Shown here: one piece after another, positions 39,218 to 49,065 of the stretch
How positions within the stretch are numbered: the first letter of the stretch is position 1
How the letters are laid out: each line of letters starts with the position of its first letter
Origin: an uncultured Collinsella sp.
Lineage (GTDB): Bacteria > Actinomycetota > Coriobacteriia > Coriobacteriales > Coriobacteriaceae
Direction of reading: 5' to 3'
Assembly (NCBI GenBank): GCA_900757595.1
Contig: CAAEOL010000006.1
Span: 1-53,886 of the forward strand
DNA length: 53,886 nucleotides
Notes under the pieces: generated by a model
What the model was told of the DNA's origin: nothing
Seen by the model: only the letters and a program-made list of their open reading frames with translations
The model's database searches: none
Program-made: the position numbers and the translations under genes

Positions 39218-40243
39218 CTACAGGACAGCCGCCAGCGCGTCGATGTCCTCCTGTGTCGTGGCCCAGCTGGTGCAAAAGCGCACCACGGTGTGGGTCTCGT
39301 CGTACTTTTCCCAGTACTCGATCGAAGCATGCTCGCGAATGCGGGCCATGTCCTCGTTGGGCAAAATCACAAACTGCTGGTTGGTGGGCGTCTCCAAGAA
39401 GAACTGGTAGCCGCGCTCATGCAGCACGCGACGAAGCGCCTGCGCCGTCTCAATCGCCTGGCGGCCAATCTCAAAATACAGGCCGTCGGTAAAGAGCGCC
39501 TCAAACTGAACGCCCGTCAGACGGCCCTTGGCCAGCAGCGCTCCGTGCTGCTTAATGCGCGGAATGGGGTGTGCCGGAGCGTGCATGCCGCAAAACACCA
39601 CGGCCTCGCCGCAAAGCGCGCCGCACTTGGTGCCGCCAATGTAGAACACGTCGCACAGCTGCGCCAGCTCGGGCAGGGTAATGTCGCACTCATCGGCCGC
39701 CAGCGCATAGGCCAGACGGGCGCCATCCACAAACAGCGGAATCTGGCGCTTCTGGCACACCGCATGAATCGCCGCAAGCTCGGCGGCGGAGTACAGCGTG
39801 CCGTACTCGGTCGATAGGCTCACGTACACGGCACCTGGGAACACCGTGTGCTCGTAGCTCTCGTTTTCGTAAAACACCTGGATATAGCTGTCGAGATCCT
39901 CGGCATGCATCTTGCCCTCGTAGCCGGGAATGGTAAGCACCTTGTGGCCGCCAAACTCGATGGCACCCGCCTCGTGGCAGGCAACGTGGCCGGTCTCGGC
40001 TGCAACGACGCCCTCGTAGGGCGCAAGCAGCATGTCAATCACCGTCGCGTTGGCCTGTGTGCCGCCCACCAGGAAAAATACGTCGGCATCGGGAGCCTGA
40101 CAGGCCTCACGGATGAGCCGCTTGGCACGCTCGGTGTGTGCATCGGTGCCGTAGCCGGGCTGCGGCTCCATATTAGTGTCGACGAGCGCCTGCAGCACTG
40201 CCGGATGTGCGCCGTGGGAATAGTCGTTGTTAAACGCGAGCAT
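39218..40243 (-). CDS. Low-specificity L-threonine aldolase-like PLP enzyme
   Basis: 341 residues, fold type I PLP enzyme. PQPGYGTDAHTERAKRLI at the N-terminus, FLVGGTQANATVIDMLL (cofactor phosphate region), FVDGARLAYALA (Asp that contacts PLP nitrogen), and the Schiff-base Lys in YIGGTKCGALCGEAVVF. Cleaves threonine or allo-threonine to glycine and acetaldehyde; other beta-hydroxyamino acids are possible. Monocistronic; the end is set by the hairpin at 39165. Confidence 0.9.
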   Translation of the reverse strand: MLAFNNDYSHGAHPAVLQALVDTNMEPQPGYGTDAHTERAKRLIREACQAPDADVFFLVGGTQANATVIDMLLAPYEGVVAAETGHVACHEAGAIEFGGHKVLTIPGYEGKMHAEDLDSYIQVFYENESYEHTVFPGAVYVSLSTEYGTLYSAAELAAIHAVCQKRQIPLFVDGARLAYALAADECDITLPELAQLCDVFYIGGTKCGALCGEAVVFCGMHAPAHPIPRIKQHGALLAKGRLTGVQFEALFTDGLYFEIGRQAIETAQALRRVLHERGYQFFLETPTNQQFVILPNEDMARIREHASIEYWEKYDETHTVVRFCTSWATTQEDIDALAAVL

Positions 40244-40288
40244 GGTAATCCTCTCTAGCCGGGCACGAGCCCGATGATTCAGGTGCCG

Positions 40289-41152
40289 CTATTGTACGCC
40301 GCTCGGATAGGCAATGCGCGCGGCAAGGCACTCAAGCGCCAGCACCAGGGCAAAGCCGCAGCTCACGTCACTCAAAAAGTGCGCACCGATCACGATACGA
40401 CCAAAGGCGACGAACGCCGCAACCACAGCGGCGACCCAAAAGACCGCGCGGCGGCGCGACGGCTTTTCCTTAAAGGCCGCCGCGGGAAGCCCGGCGAGCA
40501 TAAGGCCGATCGCCGCGTGTGCCGTGTGTCCGCTCGCAAACGACTTAAAGCCGTCCTTGATCACGCCGGCGGCGATATAGGTCCACTTGTCGGGGTTGCC
40601 GATCACCCACCACGGCTGAAAATCGAGCCCCTGCGTCACCTCGATCACGCGCATGCGCGGGCGCGACCACAGTGGCTTGACGATCACGTTGAGGATAATG
40701 GCCTGAGCGACCCACACGGCAAGCACCATCAACGCCCAGCGCGTGAGATCGTCGGGCGCGGTGTCGCGCGTAAGGCGATAGGCGATGAGGTTGGCTGCGA
40801 TGATCAGCACAAACGTCAGTACCAGCTGAACCGCGATGAGTTTGCCGCCAACCCTCAGAGACGAAACGACCTCGTAGCCGGCCAGGCCAATGTTGACAAG
40901 GACGCCGAGCACGGCGAGCCATTTGCTCCCTCTGGAATCGGGACGCACCGCGCGCACGAGCATAACGCCCGCAACGCTCGCCGTCAGCTCAAACGGCAGC
41001 TCGCCGGCGGCCTCGATAAAGCGACCGTACATGCTGCCGATGTTGAACAGCGCGCTCGAGATCTGATAATCGAAGAAGCTGCCCACGCCCAGACAAAGGC
41101 ACAGGACAACCGCGATGATGGCGGCATCTTTCTTATAGATGTACCCGAACAT
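40289..41152 (-). CDS. PAP2-family membrane phosphatase
   Basis: 287 residues, about six membrane helices. Active-site motifs in order: KPLWSRPR (C1), FASGHTAHAA (C2), RIVIGAHFLSDV (C3, RxxxxxHxxxD). They face the outside of the membrane in this family and remove phosphate from lipid phosphates such as phosphatidate or undecaprenyl diphosphate. Positions of all catalytic residues are kept, so active. Upstream of mfd's end and separate from it. The exact lipid is not determinable. Confidence 0.9.
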   Translation of the reverse strand: MFGYIYKKDAAIIAVVLCLCLGVGSFFDYQISSALFNIGSMYGRFIEAAGELPFELTASVAGVMLVRAVRPDSRGSKWLAVLGVLVNIGLAGYEVVSSLRVGGKLIAVQLVLTFVLIIAANLIAYRLTRDTAPDDLTRWALMVLAVWVAQAIILNVIVKPLWSRPRMRVIEVTQGLDFQPWWVIGNPDKWTYIAAGVIKDGFKSFASGHTAHAAIGLMLAGLPAAAFKEKPSRRRAVFWVAAVVAAFVAFGRIVIGAHFLSDVSCGFALVLALECLAARIAYPSGVQ

Positions 41153-41208
41153 GCTTTCCTTTCGATGGAACCAGAGTGCCCAAATGGGGCATTTGCAGCG
41201 TCGACCCG

Positions 41209-44200
41209 TTAATCATCGTCGGACGCGCCCAGCTGCTGCAGCAGCATGAGCGCCGCGGCCACGGGGCCGGTGCCGTCGTTGGCATCGAGGCCGCGACCCA
41301 GGCCGCTGCCCGCGCCGGCGCCCGCCTTGTAGGGCACCGACAGCTTGCGGCTCTTGGGGAAGTTCACCGCGCCATAGCGATTCTTGAACTCAAAGGCTAC
41401 CTTCTTGGGAACGTCAACCCCCAGGAAGGTAATGCGCCCACCGCTGAGCGTGACGCTCTCGAGCCCCAGGCGCTCGCCGCGAATGCGGATGCGCGCGCGG
41501 TTGAACAGGTTGATTCCCGCCAGCGGCAGCTCACCATGCGCGGCCTCGGTCTCCTCCTGCACCTCGTCGACACTCTCCAGGTCCTCAGCCGCCGCGAGCT
41601 TGCGGTACACGAGCACGCGCTGGTCCACCGCCGGCATGTACTCCTCGGACAAGAAGTAGTCGGCCGGCAGGTTGATGCCCACGCTCGCCGCCCCCACGCC
41701 GGCATCGTCATCGCCGCGCGCCTCGGCCACGGCCTGGCCCAACATCTGCGTAAACAGGTCAAAGCCCACGCTCGACAGGTTGCCGTGCTGCTCAGCGCCC
41801 ATCAGCGAACCGGCGCCGCGAATCTCCAGGTCGCGCATGGCGATACGCATGCCGCTGCCCAGGTCCTGGAACTCGGAAAGTGCAGTCAGGCGCGCCGTGG
41901 CCTCCTCGGTGAGAGGCAGCTCGCCCGGGAACATAAAGTACGCGTAGGCCTGCGTGACAGAACGGCCCACACGGCCCTTGAGCTGGTAAAGCTGTGCCAG
42001 ACCCAGGCGCTGCGAGTCCTCGATGATGAGCGTGTTGGCGGTCGCGTTGTCGATGCCGCTCTCCACGATGGTCGTGGCGATGAGCACGTCGATCTTTTTG
42101 GTCGCGAACTCGATCATCACGTCCTCGACCTCGCGCGGGCTCATCTTGCCGTGCGCCACGCCCACGCGCGCCTCGGGCGCGGCCTCGTGCACGCGCGCCA
42201 CGGCGTCGTCGATGGTCTTGACGCGGTTTGACACGTAGTACACCTGGCCGCCGCGGCCCACCTCCAGGCGAATCGCCGCGCTCACCACGTCGGGGTCGTA
42301 CTCCCCCACGTGCACGATCACGGGGCGGCGCCCAGTCGGCGGCGTGGTAATCAGGCTCATATCGCGCACGCCGCTCGTGGCCATCTGCATGGTACGCGGG
42401 ATGGGCGTGGCCGAAAGCGTGAGCACGTCAATCTGCTCGCGCAGGTTCTTGAGCTGCTCCTTGTGCTGCACGCCAAAGCGCTGCTCCTCGTCAATGATCA
42501 CCAGGCCCAGGTTCTTGGGGTTCACATCGGCCGAAAGCAGGCGATGCGTGCCGATGAGCACATCAATCGTGCCCTCGGCAAACGCCTTGAGTGCGCGCTT
42601 TTGCTGCGCCGGCGTGCGAAAGCGGCTGAGCACCTCGACCTCAAGGCCAAACGGGGCAAAGCGTTCAAAGAACGTCTCGTAGTGCTGCTGGGCCAGAATG
42701 GTCGTGGGGCAGAGCACCATGACCTGGCGACCGGAGTCCACGCACTTAAACGCCGCGCGCAGGGCGACCTCGGTCTTGCCAAAGCCCACGTCTCCGCACA
42801 GCAGGCGGTCCATGGGCTTGGGCGCCTCCATATCGGCCTTAATATCGGCGATGGCCTCCAGCTGATCGCGCGTCTCGTCGTAGGGGAAGCTCTGCTCCAT
42901 CTCGATCTGCTCGGGCGTGTCGGGCGGGCAAGCGATACCGGTAATCGAAGAGCGGCGCGTATACAGATCGACCAGGTCAAACGCCAGCTTTTTGGCGTTC
43001 TTGCGCGCCTTGTTGGTGGCACGCGTCCAGTCGGCGGTATTGAGCCTGGTCAGGCGCGGCTTGTCGCCGTCGGGGCCAACATAGCGCGTGATGCGGTCGA
43101 CCTGCTCGAGCGGCACGTAGAGCTTGTCGCCGTCGGCATATTCCAGCAAAAAGTAGTCGCGTTCCTTGCCGCCCACTTCCTGGCGCGCGATCTCGCTAAA
43201 GAGCGCGATGCCGTGGGTGGCGTGCACCACGTAATCGCCCGGCTTAAACGGGAAGGTGATCTGCGTAATGTCAACCTTGCGGCGGCTGCGCGCGCGGTTG
43301 GCATCCATGCGGGCGTTGAGGTCGGCGATCGAGAACACTGCCAAATTGGCGTCGGGTACCACCACGCCCTGCGGCAGAGCGGCATCGACAAAGGTCACGC
43401 GCCCGCGCGAGATGGTGGGCACGGCGGCACCGGCGGCAGCCTGGGCGGCACCCGCCTCGAGCGAGCGGGCGTTGAGTGCATCGGCCTTGCGCTCGCGAAT
43501 TGCAGCATGGGCATCCTGGCGGGCAGCACGGTCGGCAGAATCCGCCGCCGCCACGCGCACGCGCTCACCAATGACACCGGCATTTTCGGGCGCGGCCGTC
43601 AGCGACTCCTCAAAGGTAATACCCTCATCGCCAAAGGTGAGCTCCATCGACTCGCGCGCACCGCGGTCGGGGATGGCAAACACGCAGGCATAGCGCTTGC
43701 CCACGACCTCCTGGATGCGCGTCATAAAGCGATTGTCCGAGCCCGCGATGGCCGGCTGCTCAATCTTGAGCTCTGCCGTCACCGCACCGCCGGCACGAAT
43801 CAAGCTCACGTAGTTAAGGCGCTGCTGGGCACCAAAGTCGAGTTGCTGGGCACGCACGTACAGGCCGTCCAGACGGTCGACCCCCGCCTCGCCGGCACGC
43901 GCCTCGATATCCTCGTAGGCGCGCAGGCAGTCGTCGAACAGCGAGCGCGGCTCGGACAGCACCACGAGCGCCTTGCCGCTCACATGCGACAGCGGGCTCA
44001 CGGTCTGGCCGTACATCACCGGCAAAAAGCGGTCGAGCTCGGGCGTGACGATGCGTGCATCCACCATCTCGAGCAGCGCCGCCAGCTTACTGTCGTCCTG
44101 GCTGGCACGGTAGAGCGCCACGTGCATGTTGTGAACGGCCTCGTCGGTGAGCGCCAGCTCGCGGCAGGGGAAGATTTCGATGCTGTCCTCGTTGCCGATG

Positions 44201-44841
44201 GTCTGCCCCGTGGAACTCACCATGCGGCGGATGCGATCAATCTCGTCGCCAAAGAACTCAATGCGCACGGGTGCCTTCTCCTGCGCGGGGAACACCTCGA
44301 CGGTATCACCGTGCACGCGGAACAGGCCGGGTGCGTCGGCGGCACCGGCATTGGTATAGCCCATGCCCACCAGGCGCTGCGGCACCTCGTCAAAAGGGAT
44401 CTCCTCGCCCACCGCAAAGGTCGTGGACTCCCAGTAGCGGCTCTCGACCGGCGGCACGCAGCGCAGCAGCGCGCGGGCTGAGGCAACCATAATGCAGTTG
44501 TCACCGCGCACGATGCGTCCCAGGGCCTCGCAGCGCTGCGCCACCACGGCATCGTCGGGCGCCTGCTCGCGCCACGGGTAGTCCTTGCGCTCGGGAAAGC
44601 GGCACACGTGCGCCAGGCCCACATAGGCGGCCAGGCTGCGCGCGGCGCGATCGGCAGCGTCCTCGCCGCTCACGATATAGACCGTGGGACGCGGACGGCG
44701 CGCAAACTGGGCGGCCGCCATAAGCGTGCGACCCGACTGCGACACGGCCAACGTCACGTCCTCGCCGGCATCGAGTCCGGCCTCGACGGTCTGCAGTGCC
44801 TCGGCAGTGTAGAGCTGCGCGGCTATACGGTGAATGAGCAT
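41209..44841 (-). CDS. mfd: Transcription-repair coupling factor
   Basis: 1210 residues from MLIHRIAAQL, with GGAGG six bases before the ATG at 44841. N-terminal UvrB-like modules, the RNA polymerase-interacting domain (about 510-610; FKPGDYVVHATHGIALF), translocase motors with Walker A LLCGDVGFGKTEVALRA, DEEQRFG, SATPIPRTMQMA, QVYYVSNRVKTI, TIVESGID, and the C-terminal TRCF regulatory domain. Removes stalled RNA polymerase and recruits UvrA. The tail is extended with Gly/Ala. The TTTGCAGCGTCGACC at 41190 by the stop copies the end of the candidate RNA at 26188. Confidence 0.97.
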   Translation of the reverse strand: MLIHRIAAQLYTAEALQTVEAGLDAGEDVTLAVSQSGRTLMAAAQFARRPRPTVYIVSGEDAADRAARSLAAYVGLAHVCRFPERKDYPWREQAPDDAVVAQRCEALGRIVRGDNCIMVASARALLRCVPPVESRYWESTTFAVGEEIPFDEVPQRLVGMGYTNAGAADAPGLFRVHGDTVEVFPAQEKAPVRIEFFGDEIDRIRRMVSSTGQTIGNEDSIEIFPCRELALTDEAVHNMHVALYRASQDDSKLAALLEMVDARIVTPELDRFLPVMYGQTVSPLSHVSGKALVVLSEPRSLFDDCLRAYEDIEARAGEAGVDRLDGLYVRAQQLDFGAQQRLNYVSLIRAGGAVTAELKIEQPAIAGSDNRFMTRIQEVVGKRYACVFAIPDRGARESMELTFGDEGITFEESLTAAPENAGVIGERVRVAAADSADRAARQDAHAAIRERKADALNARSLEAGAAQAAAGAAVPTISRGRVTFVDAALPQGVVVPDANLAVFSIADLNARMDANRARSRRKVDITQITFPFKPGDYVVHATHGIALFSEIARQEVGGKERDYFLLEYADGDKLYVPLEQVDRITRYVGPDGDKPRLTRLNTADWTRATNKARKNAKKLAFDLVDLYTRRSSITGIACPPDTPEQIEMEQSFPYDETRDQLEAIADIKADMEAPKPMDRLLCGDVGFGKTEVALRAAFKCVDSGRQVMVLCPTTILAQQHYETFFERFAPFGLEVEVLSRFRTPAQQKRALKAFAEGTIDVLIGTHRLLSADVNPKNLGLVIIDEEQRFGVQHKEQLKNLREQIDVLTLSATPIPRTMQMATSGVRDMSLITTPPTGRRPVIVHVGEYDPDVVSAAIRLEVGRGGQVYYVSNRVKTIDDAVARVHEAAPEARVGVAHGKMSPREVEDVMIEFATKKIDVLIATTIVESGIDNATANTLIIEDSQRLGLAQLYQLKGRVGRSVTQAYAYFMFPGELPLTEEATARLTALSEFQDLGSGMRIAMRDLEIRGAGSLMGAEQHGNLSSVGFDLFTQMLGQAVAEARGDDDAGVGAASVGINLPADYFLSEEYMPAVDQRVLVYRKLAAAEDLESVDEVQEETEAAHGELPLAGINLFNRARIRIRGERLGLESVTLSGGRITFLGVDVPKKVAFEFKNRYGAVNFPKSRKLSVPYKAGAGAGSGLGRGLDANDGTGPVAAALMLLQQLGASDDD

Positions 44842-44867
44842 GCTGTTCCTCCGGCATCGCAACGCCA

Positions 44868-44895
44868 AAAGCCCGCCGGGGCAAGCTCGGCGGGT
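44868..44895 (-). terminator. Terminator between nth and mfd
   Basis: CCCGCCG and CGGCGGG pair across a nine-base loop; on the minus strand TTTTGG follows. Confidence 0.75.
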
Positions 44896-44999
44896 CGTAC
44901 GTCAAAGATCATTGTTTGTCATGGTAGCGCATGGAGAGGACTCCGGCTCAAGGGCAAACCCGGCCCTGCAAAAAACGCCAGACGAAGATGCATTCCGCC

Positions 45000-45665
45000 C
45001 TACCCCGCTACGCGCACGCTGGGGCACAAATCTGCCAGCGGACACTCGTCGCACTTGGGTTTGCGGGCATCGCAGATTTCGCGACCGAAGGTGATCCACT
45101 GATGGTTGACCGACTCCCAATACTCGTGCGGCAAAATCTTAAGCAGATCCTGCTCGGTCTTGAGCGGCTCCTTGGCATGCGTCTTAGGACTCAGCATCAG
45201 GCGGTGCGCAATGCGGTTGACGTGCGTGTCCACCGCAATGCCCTCCACAATGCCATACCCCACGTTGAGCACGATGTTCGCCGTCTTGCGCCCCACGCCC
45301 GGCAGCTTTACAAGCTCCTTCATGTCGGCCGGTACCTCGCCGCCGTAGTCAGCAACGATCATCTGCGCGGCCTCCACGGCATGCTTGGCCTTACTCTTAT
45401 AAAAGCCGAGTGACTTAATGGTGTCTGCCACGTCAGCCACGCTCGCCCCGGCCATGGCCTCGGGCGTGGGCCACTGGGCAAACAGCCGCGGCGTCACCTT
45501 GTTAACCTGCGCGTCGGTCGTTTGCGCCGAGAGTAGCACCGCGATCAGCAGGCGGAAGGGATTCTCGTGGTCCAAAAAGCACTCGACCGGGCCATAGCGA
45601 CGGTTGAGGCGCTCACACACCTCGATGGCGCGCTCGCGCTTGGCGGCATTGGTCTCACGTGGCAT
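45000..45665 (-). CDS. nth: Endonuclease III (DNA glycosylase/AP lyase)
   Basis: 221 residues from MPRETNAAK; GAGGAG lies five bases before the ATG at 45665. HhH motif LPGVGRKTANIVLN holds the catalytic Lys; VDTHVNR holds the catalytic Asp. The four Fe-S cysteines are C-x6-C-x2-C-x5-C at the end (CDARKPKC, CDEC, CPLADLC). Removes oxidised pyrimidines. All key residues are present, in contrast to the MutY-like protein at 51821. Confidence 0.97.
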   Translation of the reverse strand: MPRETNAAKRERAIEVCERLNRRYGPVECFLDHENPFRLLIAVLLSAQTTDAQVNKVTPRLFAQWPTPEAMAGASVADVADTIKSLGFYKSKAKHAVEAAQMIVADYGGEVPADMKELVKLPGVGRKTANIVLNVGYGIVEGIAVDTHVNRIAHRLMLSPKTHAKEPLKTEQDLLKILPHEYWESVNHQWITFGREICDARKPKCDECPLADLCPSVRVAG

Positions 45666-45728
45666 AACGACTCCTCGGCTCAACGGCACAATAAACTTAT
45701 GGGCACAATTGTCCCACGTCCGAGACGC

Positions 45729-47531
45729 TTACGTCTCCAAGAATGCGCCGGTCTGACGGCTCCACAGACTCGCGTACTCGCCACCCGCCTCGACGAGCCG
45801 CGCATGCGTGCCGTCCTCGACAATCTCACCATCGGCCAACACCACAATGCGGTCGAGCGCCGCCACGGTGGACAGGCGATGCGCCACCACAATGGAGGTA
45901 CGTCCATGCATCAGGTTTTCGAGCGCCTCCTGCACCAGCGCCTCGGACTCGCTGTCGAGGGCAGAGGTCGCCTCGTCGAGCACCAGAATCGGCGCGTCGG
46001 TGAGGATGGCACGGGCGATGGCCACGCGCTGGCGCTGACCACCCGAAAGCTTAACGCCGCGCTCGCCCACCATGGTGTCAAAGCCATGGGGCAGGCGATC
46101 GATAAACTCAGTCGCATTGGCCAGGCGCGCGGCCTCGCGAATCTGCTCGTCGGTGGCGTCGGGGCGGCCGTAGGCGATATTCTCGCGAATGGAGCGGTGG
46201 AACAGCAGCGCCTCCTGCGGCACGTAGGCAACCTGGCGGCGCAGGCTCTGCTGCGTGCAGTGCGAGACATCCTGACCGTCCACGAGCACGCGGCCGCCCT
46301 GAACATCGTCCAGACGCAGCAGCAGCTTGGTGAGCGTCGTCTTACCCGAGCCCGATTTGCCCACCAGGCCCACGCGCTGGCCCGCCGCCACATGAAGTGT
46401 CAGGTCATCGAACACGTTCTCGCCCGCCGCAGCGTCACGGTACGCAAAGCTCAGGTGCTCAAAATCAATCCCGCCCTCGGTCACTTTGAGCTCAGGGGCG
46501 TCCGGGTCGTCTGCCACCAAACGCGGCTCGTCCAGCACGCGCGTCATCTCGGCCGCATCGCCCAAAGCGCGGTTGATGCGCTGCATCATGGAACTCACGT
46601 AGTTCAGACGCATGGTGAGGTTATAGGTGTAGGTAAAGATCATGACGAGCGAGCCGGCCGAGATGCCAAACCACGCGTTGCCGCCCGCCACGAACACACT
46701 CACCACGGCCATGGTGATGACGATAAGGCCCGAGGTCGTAAAGTTGCGCTGCATCATGGCGTGCATCGAGACCGTCTCGGCGTCGCGCGCGGCACGATCG
46801 GCGGCGTCGAACAGATCGCGTTCAAAGTCCTCGCGCCCGCAGGTCTTGACGGCCAAGATGTTCGTGACCGCGTCGGAGAGCACGCCCGAGAGCTTGTTCT
46901 GGGCGGCGGACGTCGCGGCCGAAAGCGGCATGATGCGCTTGTACATAAGCCAGACAAACGCGATGTAGACGACCATGATGCACACCAGGATCACGGTAAA
47001 CGTCGGCACCACCGGGGCGAGTGCGGCCACGGTGCAGATGACCGAGGTGATGGTGGGGATGAGCGAATACACCGTCACGTCGACCAGACCGGTGTAGCCG
47101 CTCATAAAACGGCTTGTCTGGCTCACAAGCGATCCGCCAAAGCGGCTGGTATGGAATGTCATGGATTGATTGGAGAGCGTGTCAAAGCACAGGCGCGCCA
47201 GGTGATAGTTGCCCGCAATCTCGAGCTTGTAGACGGTGTAGTCCTGTAGCTTGGAGAGGATCTGACCCACCAGGTTAACGAGTACAAGCGCCAGGATATA
47301 GGGGCCGAAGACCTCGAATACTTGATCGCCCGCCACGGGGCCGGCCTGGACGCGGTCGACGATGAGGGCCATCACGTAGGTGTTGGCAAACGTGAGCAAA
47401 AAGATGTAGCCCGCCGACGAGAGCACCGAGAGAAAGACAATCAGCGGCTGCGTGCGCGTGACATCCCAAAAACGCTGCAGCGTGCGGCGCACGGTGGAAC
47501 GCTTGAGCGGACTGGTGCTTCTCTGAGACAT
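45729..47531 (-). CDS. ABC transporter, fused permease-ATPase (type IV exporter)
   Basis: 600 residues from MSQRSTSPLK; AAGGAAG precedes the ATG at 47531. Six membrane helices lie in about 30-320. The ATPase has GLVGKSGSGKTTLTKLLL (Walker A), YVPQEALLFHRSI (Q-loop), LSGGQRQRVAIARA (signature), ILVLDEATSALD (Walker B), and the H-loop VAHRLSTV. Works as a homodimer or with a second half; no partner gene is adjacent. Drug or lipid export is typical; the cargo is not identifiable. Confidence 0.93.
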   Translation of the reverse strand: MSQRSTSPLKRSTVRRTLQRFWDVTRTQPLIVFLSVLSSAGYIFLLTFANTYVMALIVDRVQAGPVAGDQVFEVFGPYILALVLVNLVGQILSKLQDYTVYKLEIAGNYHLARLCFDTLSNQSMTFHTSRFGGSLVSQTSRFMSGYTGLVDVTVYSLIPTITSVICTVAALAPVVPTFTVILVCIMVVYIAFVWLMYKRIMPLSAATSAAQNKLSGVLSDAVTNILAVKTCGREDFERDLFDAADRAARDAETVSMHAMMQRNFTTSGLIVITMAVVSVFVAGGNAWFGISAGSLVMIFTYTYNLTMRLNYVSSMMQRINRALGDAAEMTRVLDEPRLVADDPDAPELKVTEGGIDFEHLSFAYRDAAAGENVFDDLTLHVAAGQRVGLVGKSGSGKTTLTKLLLRLDDVQGGRVLVDGQDVSHCTQQSLRRQVAYVPQEALLFHRSIRENIAYGRPDATDEQIREAARLANATEFIDRLPHGFDTMVGERGVKLSGGQRQRVAIARAILTDAPILVLDEATSALDSESEALVQEALENLMHGRTSIVVAHRLSTVAALDRIVVLADGEIVEDGTHARLVEAGGEYASLWSRQTGAFLET

Positions 47532-47612
47532 GGGCTTCCTTTCGCGTCTGACAGGGCGAAACGTCATTGTTGCACATTGGAGCACGCTTCAGACAAGTGC
47601 GATACGAAAAGC

Positions 47613-47646
47613 GGTGGGGCGCCCGCGTTTGCGCCGGTGCCCCACC
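47613..47646 (-). terminator. Terminator of rmuC
   Basis: GGTGGGGC and GCCCCACC make an 8-bp stem with a G/C-rich inner loop; CGCTTTTCG follows on the minus strand. Confidence 0.75.
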
Positions 47647-47658
47647 GTCTTGTTGCAA

Positions 47659-49014
47659 TTAGTCCTCGTCTTCTTGGTCTGTGGGAAGGTCCGCGGACTC
47701 CAAGCCCAAAATCTCGTCGGCCTCCCGCGCGTCTTCCAGCGCGTCGATGTCCTTGAGCTTGCGCTCCATGACGTTGGTGCGCGTGGTGATGATGCCCTCG
47801 ACCGTTTTGCCCGCGGTCTCGATCTGCTGCTGGGCGCGGCGCAGCGCCGCCTGATAACGCGGCAGCTCAGCCTTGACGGCGGAGAGCACGCGCAGTACGT
47901 CGTCGGTACGTTTTTGCAGCCTAAACGTCTGGTAGCTCATCTGCAGGCTGTTGAGAATGGCGGCCATGGTGCTGGGACCGGCTACGTTGACGTGATAGTC
48001 GCGGCCCAGGGTCTCGATAAGCCCGGGGCGGCTGACGACCTCGGCGTACAGTCCCTCAAACGGCACGAACATGATGCCAAAGTTGGTCGTTGTCGGCACA
48101 CTCAGGTACTTTTCGCAGATGTCTTTAGCCTCGCGCTTGACCATGGTGTCGAGCGTCTTGCGCGCAGCCGCCACGGCCTCCGCATCGCCCGACTCCTGCG
48201 CGTCGAGCAGGTGCTCGTACGCGTCGCCCGGAAACTTGGAGTCGATCGGCAGCAGCACGGGATCGCCCTCGTCCACCGGCAGCTTGACGGCAAACTCAAC
48301 GCGCTCCGAGGCGCCGGGCTTGGTGGCGACGTTTTCCAGATACTGGTCGGGTGTGAGGATGTCCGCCAGGATTGCACCCAGCTGCACCTCGCCCAAAATG
48401 CCACGCGCCTTGACGTTGCCCAGCACGCGCTTAAGGTCGCCCACGCCGGTGGCGATAGATTGCATATCGCCCAGACCCTTGTACACGGCCTCGAGCTGGT
48501 CGCTCACCTGCTTAAACGATGCCGACAGTCGGTCGTTGAGCGTGCGAGAGAGCTTCTCGTCCACCGTCGCACGCATCTGATCGAGCTGCACGTTGTTGTC
48601 TTTGCGGATGGCGCCCAGCTGGGCATCGACCGTCTCGCGCACCTTGTCCAGGCGATGCTCGATGCCCTCGCGGTTGGCGCCGAGCTGTTGGGCCGTCTCG
48701 CGGCGCAGGTCATCCATACGGTCGCCGGCCTGCGAGAACTCTCGCGCGATGGTCAGGTAGCGTTGCTGCTCCACGGCCGCATCGGTCGTCTGCTGCTGCG
48801 CGATGGCGTTTGCCGTGCGGCGGGTTTCTGTCAGCGCGACGTTGAGGGCATCGAGCGCGCTGTTGGCCTGCTCGAGTGCCGCGAGCGTTTCCGCTTCGTT
48901 GCCGCCACGCTCTCGCAACTCGGCACGAAGGCCCTTAAGCTGCAGGGCGCAGACCGCAGCAACTCCCACCGCCACCAAGGCAATCACAACAAGCGCAATA
49001 TCAATAGCAGACAT
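47659..49014 (-). CDS. rmuC: RmuC-family DNA recombination protein
   Basis: 451 residues from MSAIDIALVV, GGCGGAG before the ATG at 49014. One N-terminal membrane helix (DIALVVIALVAVGVAAVCAL), a long coiled coil (about 25-175), then the RmuC nuclease-like domain (GILGEVQLGAILADIL, FAVKLPVDEGDPVLLPIDSK, FVPFEGLYAEVV). Thought to limit inversions at short inverted repeats, which is notable in a window so full of them. Acidic C-terminal tail. Confidence 0.93.
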   Translation of the reverse strand: MSAIDIALVVIALVAVGVAAVCALQLKGLRAELRERGGNEAETLAALEQANSALDALNVALTETRRTANAIAQQQTTDAAVEQQRYLTIAREFSQAGDRMDDLRRETAQQLGANREGIEHRLDKVRETVDAQLGAIRKDNNVQLDQMRATVDEKLSRTLNDRLSASFKQVSDQLEAVYKGLGDMQSIATGVGDLKRVLGNVKARGILGEVQLGAILADILTPDQYLENVATKPGASERVEFAVKLPVDEGDPVLLPIDSKFPGDAYEHLLDAQESGDAEAVAAARKTLDTMVKREAKDICEKYLSVPTTTNFGIMFVPFEGLYAEVVSRPGLIETLGRDYHVNVAGPSTMAAILNSLQMSYQTFRLQKRTDDVLRVLSAVKAELPRYQAALRRAQQQIETAGKTVEGIITTRTNVMERKLKDIDALEDAREADEILGLESADLPTDQEDED

Positions 49015-49065
49015 AGACTCCGCCCAACAAACCCAATCGATTATCAATCAAAACCGCGATCAATC

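Noticed and set aside
42310..44481. A 723-codon frame antisense to mfd
   Set aside because: Same shadow effect; the complete Mfd motor and regulatory domains are on the minus strand.
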